The notes beneath the pieces are model-generated. The model worked only from the letters and a program-made list of their open reading frames with translations. It did not search any database and was not told the origin of the DNA. The translations under genes were made by a program, and so were the position numbers. Positions 32,930 to 39,628 of a stretch of 64,000 nucleotides of DNA are shown piece after piece (the stretch's first letter is position 1; every line of letters begins with the position of its first letter). This DNA comes from CAYSXY01 sp964435165 (GTDB lineage Bacteria > Pseudomonadota > Alphaproteobacteria > Rickettsiales > RI-342), in NCBI GenBank assembly GCA_964435165.1, contig CAYSXY010000001.1:49308-113307 (forward strand), given 5' to 3'.

Positions 32930-34740
32930 TGGCGGTTGATCCGGTCACCACAATCAACACCATTAGCTATTTCGGCTCTCCCGGCCTGTTATTGATGGCA
33001 GGCGGATTGTTGATGCTGGCGCTGCCGGTGAAGCTGCGCGACCATGTGAGCCTGCTGCTTCCCTGCCTGGTACTGCTCGATATCTGGCAACTTTCACCCG
33101 GCGACCGGCTAGACTTTGTCGCTCTCGGTCACAGCTTTCACCTGATGCATGTCCATGCATACAGCACTATTTTCGCCACCGCTTTCGCCCTGGCGGCATT
33201 GGGAGGGGCGATGTTCGCTTTTGGCAAAGGCCGACATATCGAGCTGCCTGCGGCTTTTGTCTATGCTGGCAGCGCCTTATGTGTTGTCTATGCCGGAGAC
33301 ATGCTGACCTTCCTGATTTTCTGGGAATTGATGGCGATGGGGTCGCTTCTGGTGGTATGGGCTGGCGGCACGCCTATGGCGCGCCGTGCCGGGATGCGCT
33401 ATGCGGCCATGCACTTTCTCGGCGGCGTCCTGCTGATGGAAGGCATCACCACCTATATCGGCCTGGTCGGGCATGATGAAATCACCGCCTTCGCCATTCA
33501 CCTGCCCTCGCTTTTTGCCTGGCCTGTGGCCGCAGACCCTGCTCTGGCGACACTCAGCGCACAGCAGCAAACATTGATGCAAATTGCCATCTGGCTGATA
33601 TTTATCGGCATCCTGATCAATCTCGCCGCGCCTCCTTTTTCTCCCTGGCTCGCTGACAGCTATCCCGAAGCCTCTCCGAGCGGCACGGTGTTTCTTTCGG
33701 CCTTTACCACCAAAACCTCTGTTTTTGCTCTCCTCATGCTGTTTCCGGGCACGGAGTTGTTGATTTATCTCGGGCTGTTCATGGTATTTTACGGCATTGT
33801 CTATGCCATGCTGGAGAATGACATACGCCGCATCCTGTCTTACAGCATCGTCAATCAGGTCGGGTTTATGACGGTTGCGATCGGCATCGGCACCCCGCTG
33901 GCGTTGCTTGGAGCCGCCGCGCACGCATTTTGCCATATTATCTATAAAGGCCTGTTGATGATGTCTGCCGGGGCGGTGATTGAGCAAACCGGCAAACGCT
34001 TATGTACTGAGCTTGGCGGGCTGTATCATTCGATGAAACTGACCACTATCTGCGGCATTATCGGGGCGCTGGCCATCTCGTCCTTTCCACTAACCTCCGG
34101 TTTTATCAGTAAGTCTCTCATCAGCTCTGCCGCCGCCGATGAGCATTTAACCACCATCTGGTTCCTGCTGATGGCAGCCAGTGCCGGCGTGTTTCTCCAT
34201 GCCGGCATTAAATATCCCTGGTTTGTCTTTTTCCAGCGCGATAGCGGCCTGCGCCCCAAAGACCCGGGCGGGACGATGAATGCTGCCATGATTGGCTTTA
34301 GCCTCCTGTGTCTGATTCCGGGCCTGTGGCCGGAGATGGTCTATCACCTACTGCCCGTGATGCCGGATTATGAGCCTAATACTGTCAGCCATTGGGTGGC
34401 ACAATTGCAGCTTCTGCTCTTCTCCGGCCTTGCCTTTTTTATCATGCTTCCCTGGCTGCAGCGATCGTTGACGATCAGTCTCGATATTGACTGGGTATGG
34501 CGCGTACCAGCCTATCGCTTTCTACGCTGGAGCCTGTGGGTTCTCACCTGCGGCGTTGAGGGCATTAAGGAACTTGGGCTGCTGCTCTATCGCCTTGGCG
34601 CGCGCATTATTTCCACCTATCATTGCCCGGAAGGTATTTTCGCTCGCAATGCCGTGGCGGGAGCCTCAGTGATGTGGGTCAGCATTATGCTTGGTATCTA
34701 CCTGCTGATCTATTTTTGGGGCTCCGGGCTACAATTTTGA
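32929..34740 (+). CDS. Third proton-channel antiporter subunit (NuoL/M/N-like)
   Basis: 603 residues, about 16 helices. GDMLTFLIFWELMAMGSLLV carries the TM5 Glu; AAPPFSPWLADSYPEASPSG and FLSAFTTKTSVFALLMLF hold the channel loop and a Lys; LENDIRRILSYSIVNQVGFM is the common NuoL/M/N motif. A Lys at the usual TM7 site is not evident (NLAAPPFSPWLAD lacks it), so this subunit may pump differently or not at all. The C-terminal extension of about 120 residues holds one or two more helices. Final gene of the operon. Confidence 0.85.
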   Translation: MAVDPVTTINTISYFGSPGLLLMAGGLLMLALPVKLRDHVSLLLPCLVLLDIWQLSPGDRLDFVALGHSFHLMHVHAYSTIFATAFALAALGGAMFAFGKGRHIELPAAFVYAGSALCVVYAGDMLTFLIFWELMAMGSLLVVWAGGTPMARRAGMRYAAMHFLGGVLLMEGITTYIGLVGHDEITAFAIHLPSLFAWPVAADPALATLSAQQQTLMQIAIWLIFIGILINLAAPPFSPWLADSYPEASPSGTVFLSAFTTKTSVFALLMLFPGTELLIYLGLFMVFYGIVYAMLENDIRRILSYSIVNQVGFMTVAIGIGTPLALLGAAAHAFCHIIYKGLLMMSAGAVIEQTGKRLCTELGGLYHSMKLTTICGIIGALAISSFPLTSGFISKSLISSAAADEHLTTIWFLLMAASAGVFLHAGIKYPWFVFFQRDSGLRPKDPGGTMNAAMIGFSLLCLIPGLWPEMVYHLLPVMPDYEPNTVSHWVAQLQLLLFSGLAFFIMLPWLQRSLTISLDIDWVWRVPAYRFLRWSLWVLTCGVEGIKELGLLLYRLGARIISTYHCPEGIFARNAVAGASVMWVSIMLGIYLLIYFWGSGLQF

Positions 34741-34767
34741 ATCTATACGTTCCATAGGACAGAGCAC

Positions 34768-34834
34768 CACGCCTTCAGGCGTGAGTGAATGAGTATCCGG
34801 ACTGTACAAGCAGGATGGTGAACGCATTGCGTTC
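34768..34834 (+). repeat. Two short hairpins after the antiporter operon
   Basis: CACGCC-TTCA-GGCGTG (34768-34783) and GAACGCATTGCGTTC (34820-34834) are perfect small inverted repeats in the 3' untranslated stretch of the operon. Neither has a T-run, so they look like 3'-end stabilisers or Rho-linked structures. Confidence 0.45.
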
Positions 34835-34848
34835 GTATCCCCGCAGGG

Positions 34849-34874
34849 AAAACGACCCCGGGTTTACCCGGGGG
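34849..34874 (-). terminator. Terminator of the DUF192 gene, overlapping its stop codon
   Basis: On the minus strand CCCCGGGT-AA-ACCCGGGG, which includes the TAA stop, is followed by TCGTTTTCC. The stem is eight GC-rich pairs with a short T-run, so termination of the DUF192 transcript here is plausible. Confidence 0.6.
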
Positions 34875-35355
34875 TATGGATTACCCATGCCGGGCCGGAG
34901 ACGCGATCACCTGTATTGATCCCTAATGTTTGGGTGACGCCGCCGAACAATTCCAGCACCGCGATCACCGGGGCGGGTGACGAAATACGCTCGGTAGAGT
35001 GCGGCGTTGCATTGCGGTGGATATGAATGATTGTTCCATCGTTGCGAATGAATAACATATCAAGCGGCAGGAATGTATTTTTCATCCACATGGTCGCCTG
35101 CTGTTCCTGGTCAAAAATAAACAGCATGCCAGTGTTTTTCGGCATGTCCTGGCGATACATCATGCCAATGGATCTAGTCGTGGGTGTATTGGCTATTTCA
35201 ACCTCAAAGCGGTGTGATGTTCCGTTTTTCGAGTTGATCGTAAGCGCGTGTTTTTCCTGTGGTGGCAATGGTTCCCCGGCGGGTTTATCGCCCATTGCCC
35301 ATGCCTCAAGCGAGGCACAGAACATCAATATCACGCTATATAATATAATTTTCAT
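34864..35355 (-). CDS. Secreted DUF192 protein
   Basis: 163 residues with a signal peptide (1-20, ILYSVILMFCASLEAWA). The DUF192 core follows: RFEVEIANTPTTRSIGMMYR, MLFIFDQEQQATMWMKNTFL, PLDMLFIRNDGTIIHIHRNA and VIAVLELFGGVTQTLGI, all conserved segments. Function is not established for the family; a small-ligand-binding barrel is likely. The frame is open 63 codons further upstream, but the ATG chosen opens the signal peptide and has GAGG in front of it. Confidence 0.88.
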   Translation of the reverse strand: MKIILYSVILMFCASLEAWAMGDKPAGEPLPPQEKHALTINSKNGTSHRFEVEIANTPTTRSIGMMYRQDMPKNTGMLFIFDQEQQATMWMKNTFLPLDMLFIRNDGTIIHIHRNATPHSTERISSPAPVIAVLELFGGVTQTLGINTGDRVSGPAWVIHTPG

Positions 35356-35440
35356 ATTAACCTCGTATAATATGCCTATAGACTGGAGTTGTAATGCGTT
35401 CCGACACACCATCGTCATAACATAGAGTGGAGTTGAAAAA

Positions 35441-35941
35441 ATGGTGAATATCCCAGGAGGTGGCAACCGGAAAAGTGCGGCGAGTGAAGCAATCAAAGAA
35501 GCACTGGTGAAATCAGGCGGCAAAATGTCGATGAAAGAAGCCATTCAGGAAGCGCGGGAGAGTAGTGGCGGTAATGAGAGTTACGAAGACCGAACCAAAA
35601 AGCGCATGGAAGAAATTAAGAAAAAAATGCTGGACGAGGCCGGTAGTCGCGGTGGGGTGGCATTGCCCGGTACCGATGCCAGCAGTAACACCGGCTTGTC
35701 AGACAAGGCAAAAGAAGCGCTGGAAGAAATGGCGCGTATGAAAGCGGAGAAAGAAGAGAAGCGGGAACGCCGTCGGCAAAAACTGACAGGAGAAGATGGC
35801 GCAAAAAAGAAAAAGAAACGCGGCTTCTTTGCCTCGGGGGATAATAAGCAGGAAACCGATACCTGGGGCGGCGCCGTTGAAAAAGATGCCTGGGGCCGAC
35901 CGGTTCAGCGCGATGCCTGGGGCAGCATCATCGAGGATTAA
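35441..35941 (+). CDS. Hypothetical highly charged protein with D-x-W-G repeats
   Basis: 166 residues, rich in Lys, Glu and Arg and lacking hydrophobic segments; the middle (about 45-130) is predicted by eye to be long charged helix with E-E-I-K-K-K and E-K-E-E-K-R-E-R-R-R-Q-K runs. The C-terminus holds three spaced copies of a short motif: T-D-T-W-G-G, K-D-A-W-G-R and R-D-A-W-G-S. No family recognised. Such a charged, disordered tail with Trp motifs could be a docking site for a partner protein. Its stop overlaps the end of the convergent DAHP synthase gene by four bases. Confidence 0.7.
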   Translation: MVNIPGGGNRKSAASEAIKEALVKSGGKMSMKEAIQEARESSGGNESYEDRTKKRMEEIKKKMLDEAGSRGGVALPGTDASSNTGLSDKAKEALEEMARMKAEKEEKRERRRQKLTGEDGAKKKKKRGFFASGDNKQETDTWGGAVEKDAWGRPVQRDAWGSIIED

Positions 35942-37317
35942 TGGCCTCGCGCCGCGCGTAATTCCTCCGCAATCAGAAACGCCATTTCCAGACTTTGGGA
36001 ATGATTGAGGCGTGGGTCACAATGTGTATGATAGCGTTCGCGCAAGTCCACTTCCGAGATTGCCTGCGCTCCTCCGAGGCATTCCGTTACATCCTGCCCT
36101 GTCATCTCAAAATGCACGCCACCGGCAACGGTTCCTTCTGCCTGGTGAATCGCAAAAAACTGCTTTAATTCAGTCAGAATATCATTAAAGCGACGGGTTT
36201 TGATGCCATTGGGTGATTTGATGGTATTGCCATGCATCGGATCAGACGACCAGATCACCTGGCGGCCTTCAGCTTTTACTTTTCGTAATAATGGCGGCAA
36301 TAACTCGCCGATCTTCTCTGCTCCCATGCGGGTAATCAGCACGAGCCGCCCGGCCTCATTCTGAGGGTTGAGGGCATCAATAACCTCAATCAGTTCATCG
36401 GGCTGCATGGATGGGCCGACCTTCACCCCAACCGGGTTGCCAATACCGCGCATGAACTCGATATGCGCATCACCGAGCTTACGAGTTCGGTCTCCAATCC
36501 ACAGCATATGGGCCGAAAGGTCATAAATCAGGCCTGTTGCATCTTCAATGCGGGTCAATGCCTCTTCGTAGTTGAGCAACAGCGCTTCATGCGAACTGTA
36601 GAAATTGACTTCCTTCAACTGTTGAATCTGGTCAATCGGCAAGCCGCACGCCTGAATAAAATCCAGACATTCATTGATCTGGCGAATCAGATCGGTAAAG
36701 CGGCTACGCTGAGGCGTGCGCTCCAGAAACTCGCTATTCCATTCACTGATGCTGGGAAGCGCCGCGTGTCCTTTTGCCAATGCACGCAGAAAGTTCAATG
36801 TGGCGGCAGATTGCTGATAGGCCTCGACCATCCGCTGCGGGTCCGGCTTGCGCAGCTCACTGTCGGCAGCCATGGCATTGACCATATCACCACGATAACT
36901 GGGATATTCGACTCCCTCAATCATCTCTGTCGGGGCGGAACGTGGTTTGGCAAACTGCCCGGCGATTCGTCCCACCTTAATCACCGGTACGCCGCCGCCA
37001 TACATTAATGCCACCGCCATTTGCAGCAGTGTTTGAAAATAGTGTTTGAGGTTGTAATAGTTGAACTCTTCAAAGCTTTCGGCACAATCTCCTCCTTGCA
37101 GGAGAAACGCTTCACCGCGACTCACTTTCGCCAAATCCTGTTTAAGCGAACGTATTTCATTGGCCGCGACTAGCGGAGGCATTTTGCGTAATGTCTGCTC
37201 CACCGCTTTCAGCGCTGCCGGGTCATCATAATCCGGCTGCTGCTTAATCGGGAATTCGCGCCAGCTATCGATGGTCCAATCCGTATTATGGGTTGCTTTT
37301 TGCGCTGTCTTTGCCAT
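35938..37317 (-). CDS. 3-deoxy-7-phosphoheptulonate synthase, class II
   Basis: 459 residues, plant/actinobacterial type II DAHP synthase, which condenses PEP and erythrose-4-phosphate at the entry of the shikimate pathway. Conserved segments: LLQGGDCAESFEEF near the N-terminus (metal-binding Cys), VGRIAGQFAKPRS, VKVGPSMQPDEL, VIWSSDPMHGNT (metal His) and GVHFEMTGQDVTECLGG (metal Glu). The protein has the W-R start typical of the family (TIDSWREFP). It is divergent from pheA across an 80-base gap, so the two aromatic pathway genes may share a control region. Confidence 0.95.
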   Translation of the reverse strand: MAKTAQKATHNTDWTIDSWREFPIKQQPDYDDPAALKAVEQTLRKMPPLVAANEIRSLKQDLAKVSRGEAFLLQGGDCAESFEEFNYYNLKHYFQTLLQMAVALMYGGGVPVIKVGRIAGQFAKPRSAPTEMIEGVEYPSYRGDMVNAMAADSELRKPDPQRMVEAYQQSAATLNFLRALAKGHAALPSISEWNSEFLERTPQRSRFTDLIRQINECLDFIQACGLPIDQIQQLKEVNFYSSHEALLLNYEEALTRIEDATGLIYDLSAHMLWIGDRTRKLGDAHIEFMRGIGNPVGVKVGPSMQPDELIEVIDALNPQNEAGRLVLITRMGAEKIGELLPPLLRKVKAEGRQVIWSSDPMHGNTIKSPNGIKTRRFNDILTELKQFFAIHQAEGTVAGGVHFEMTGQDVTECLGGAQAISEVDLRERYHTHCDPRLNHSQSLEMAFLIAEELRAARGH

Positions 37318-37407
37318 ATGCCTGCATCACTACTTTCACATTATTCCAAACCAAAGCCACATAGCCTAGCATAAGGCGCAGGTCAAAGAGAAGGTTTATT
37401 GCAGTTT

Positions 37408-38268
37408 ATGGCCCCCACCCCTACTCACAAACAATTTGTCGCGTTTCAGGGTATCCATGGTGCCCACTCGGATATGGCCTGCCACCACGCACACCCTTAT
37501 TATGACACCCTGCCCTGCGCCAGTTTTGACGATGTGTTCGATGCCGTTGCCTCGGGCAAGGCAGAGCTTGGCATGGTGCCCATCGAAAACTCTCAGGCCG
37601 GGCGTGTGGCGGAAATGCACCTGCTGCTCCCGCAGTCCGATTTGCATTTTGTCGGAGAATATTTTCATCGGGTCGAACATCACTTGCTCGCACCTAAAGA
37701 TGCCTCACCTGAGACCATTTCCACGGTCTATTCTCACCCACAAGCCTTGATGCAATGTCGGGAATCCTTGCAAAAGCTCGGCATCAAAGAACATCGCGCC
37801 CATTCAGACACGGCAGCCTCGGCCCGCGATGTCGCCAAATGGAATGACCCGACCATCGCCGCTATCGGCTCACGACTCGCCGCCGAATTATACGGCCTAC
37901 AGATCATCGCAGAGAATATTGAAGATTCGCACGACAATGTGACGCATTTCATCACGTTGTCACGCGAGCCGCTGGAACCTGACCCTGCCAAACAGCAAGT
38001 ATTGACAAGCCTGCTGTTCACTGTGCGGAACATCCCTTCTGCCTTGTTCAAGGCACTGGGGGGCTTTGCTACCAATAATGTCAACCTGGTCAAACTGGAG
38101 AGTTACATTGTGATGCCGGCGCGGGGTAAGGCACAGTTTTTCATCACCTTTGAAGGCCACCCGCAGGATCGGAATGTCCAGCTGGCGCTGGAAGAACTTG
38201 GCTTTTTCTGTACGCAGATCAATGTGCTGGGTGTGTATTACGCCGACCCGTTTCGCTATAGCGACTGA
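37408..38268 (+). CDS. pheA: Prephenate dehydratase
   Basis: 286 residues from the ATG. The PDT domain (about 5-185) carries FQGIHGAHSDMACHHAHP, GMVPIENSQAGRVAEMH, VYSHPQALMQC and, near 180, DNVTHFITLSR (Thr before the catalytic Phe: T-H-F). The ACT domain (about 200-280; LFTVRNIPSALFKALGGF, LVKLESY) would bind phenylalanine for feedback control. There is no chorismate mutase domain, as usual in Alphaproteobacteria. A TTG nine bases upstream has better ribosome-site spacing (AAGG, four bases away), so the true start is uncertain by three residues. Confidence 0.93.
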   Translation: MAPTPTHKQFVAFQGIHGAHSDMACHHAHPYYDTLPCASFDDVFDAVASGKAELGMVPIENSQAGRVAEMHLLLPQSDLHFVGEYFHRVEHHLLAPKDASPETISTVYSHPQALMQCRESLQKLGIKEHRAHSDTAASARDVAKWNDPTIAAIGSRLAAELYGLQIIAENIEDSHDNVTHFITLSREPLEPDPAKQQVLTSLLFTVRNIPSALFKALGGFATNNVNLVKLESYIVMPARGKAQFFITFEGHPQDRNVQLALEELGFFCTQINVLGVYYADPFRYSD

Positions 38269-38270
38269 TG

Positions 38271-38314
38271 TAGGCCCTTGTTGAGGAATCCTTTAAGGAT
38301 TTCAACAGAGCCTA
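38271..38314. terminator. Inverted repeat between convergent pheA and TadG-like genes
   Basis: TAGGCCCTTGTTGAGGAATCC pairs with GGATTTCAACAGAGCCTA around a short AT loop, with a few mismatches. It includes the stop codon of the minus-strand pseudopilin gene and directly follows the pheA stop. Without T-runs it is best described as a shared 3'-end hairpin. Confidence 0.45.
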
Positions 38315-38893
38315 AGTCCCCAGCCCGTCGATGGTCTCCAGCGGGTCTTCTCGTGGGCGGAACAAAAAGCGTTTATAGAGCACGCCTGGGCTGATCACAT
38401 CCGGAAAAATGAGGAAGTCGTAATTGTAATACATCTCAGCGATGATGACATTTTCTCCCAATTCCAACTCAAATGCACCCGGCATGTTGGCAATCGCCCC
38501 TTCTGCCCCTATTTTACTTGCAATTTCCAGGCCGCCATCAAAGCGCTGCCAGCTTACGCGCGTTTCGTCATTATCCGGCCCGTAGCAACAGGTGACTGAG
38601 GAGATAAAGATACGGGCGTTGGAACCATCCATATTAAACGGGTCCATCAGCAAATCGGCTGAATCCATAAATTGGGTAATCACCTCTTCATTCACCGCCG
38701 CTAGCTGCGCCACCACGTTCGACATCGTCGCCGCCGTCTTATCCATTTTCTGGTGTAACAGGATATAGCGGGTTGTCTCAACCGAGCCCAAAATGAGCAG
38801 CACCAACATGGGCAGCACCAGTGCAAACTCAATCACTGCCACGCCGCGTTGATTATGCCAATATTGCGTCAGTAAGTGGCGAAGAGAGTTCAT
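38312..38893 (-). CDS. TadE/TadG-type pseudopilin-like protein
   Basis: 193 residues with the TadE signature near the N-terminus: R-G-V-A-V-I-E-F-A-L-V-L-P followed by a hydrophobic helix (to about residue 40). The rest is a periplasmic domain with one pair of adjacent cysteines (V-T-C-C-Y-G, near 102). Such proteins are minor pseudopilins of the Tad (tight adherence) pilus, processed by the TadV peptidase at the G-x-x-x-x-E site. The ATG overlaps the stop of the upstream TadE gene. No other tad/cpa genes are in the window. Confidence 0.83.
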   Translation of the reverse strand: MNSLRHLLTQYWHNQRGVAVIEFALVLPMLVLLILGSVETTRYILLHQKMDKTAATMSNVVAQLAAVNEEVITQFMDSADLLMDPFNMDGSNARIFISSVTCCYGPDNDETRVSWQRFDGGLEIASKIGAEGAIANMPGAFELELGENVIIAEMYYNYDFLIFPDVISPGVLYKRFLFRPREDPLETIDGLGT

Positions 38894-39381
38894 TAGAATG
38901 GCTCATTTTTGACAATAGCATTCGATTGGAGATTCAAGGTTTCACCGCCAAATGACGAGAATATGGGCGTTAAGAAACTCCAATTATAACGGGCCTGGAT
39001 CAATACCAGTTGCCCGGCTCCGCCGGGATTGATCGGCACACCCGGCAACACCAGCGGATTACCGGCATTTAACTGTTCAAAATCGACATACACATCGGCT
39101 GTGATAAGTAATTTTTCCGGCTTGAGAAGACCGACAGAATCTTCATTTACAATACGTTGCAATAGCTCAGCGCGCGTTTCTTCCGCGCCGGAGACGCCTG
39201 TGATGTTTACGCGTGCAGCATTACCCACGGCGCCCTCCAGGATTACCGCCGTCAGCATCACAATGCCCAACTCGATGATGCCAAGAATAGTGAAAAGATA
39301 AATCGGGGCAATCAGCGCAAACTCTAGCATGGTTGCACCGCGGTGTTCTTTTCTAAATTGCTGTAATTTTTTGAGAATCAT
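38893..39381 (-). CDS. TadE-family pseudopilin-like protein
   Basis: 162 residues: basic N-terminus, H-R-G-A-T-M-L-E-F-A-L-I-A-P-I and a hydrophobic helix (about 20-42), the TadE-like domain. The periplasmic remainder has no cysteine. It is the first gene of a two-gene unit with the TadG-like protein (TAATG overlap), so the two are likely made together and may form a heteromeric minor pilin. Confidence 0.85.
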   Translation of the reverse strand: MILKKLQQFRKEHRGATMLEFALIAPIYLFTILGIIELGIVMLTAVILEGAVGNAARVNITGVSGAEETRAELLQRIVNEDSVGLLKPEKLLITADVYVDFEQLNAGNPLVLPGVPINPGGAGQLVLIQARYNWSFLTPIFSSFGGETLNLQSNAIVKNEPF

Positions 39382-39628
39382 CTCATTTCATTCCAAGGAC
39401 ATACTTAGTGTTTAATGTACTTTATAAGCATTAATAAAATATGTATTAAATACCCTAATCACACATATAATTTATTATTATCAACTGTTTATGTTGGAAG
39501 TGCCGGGCTGAATGATCTGCCAATCTCCGCCGTTTATTGCGAAGAGATACTCAAAGACTCGCCGGTTGATCGGGGCCTCAAATAGCGCTACATACTGCAT
39601 TTGCTCAGAAAAACTGCGGAATACGCCT

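Noticed and set aside
39481..39625. Minus-strand frame ending in FEYLFAINGGDWQIIQPG, which looks protein-like
   Set aside because: The frame is only about 40 credible codons, has no start or ribosome site of its own and runs into valS. It could be the remnant of a broken gene, but I cannot support this.
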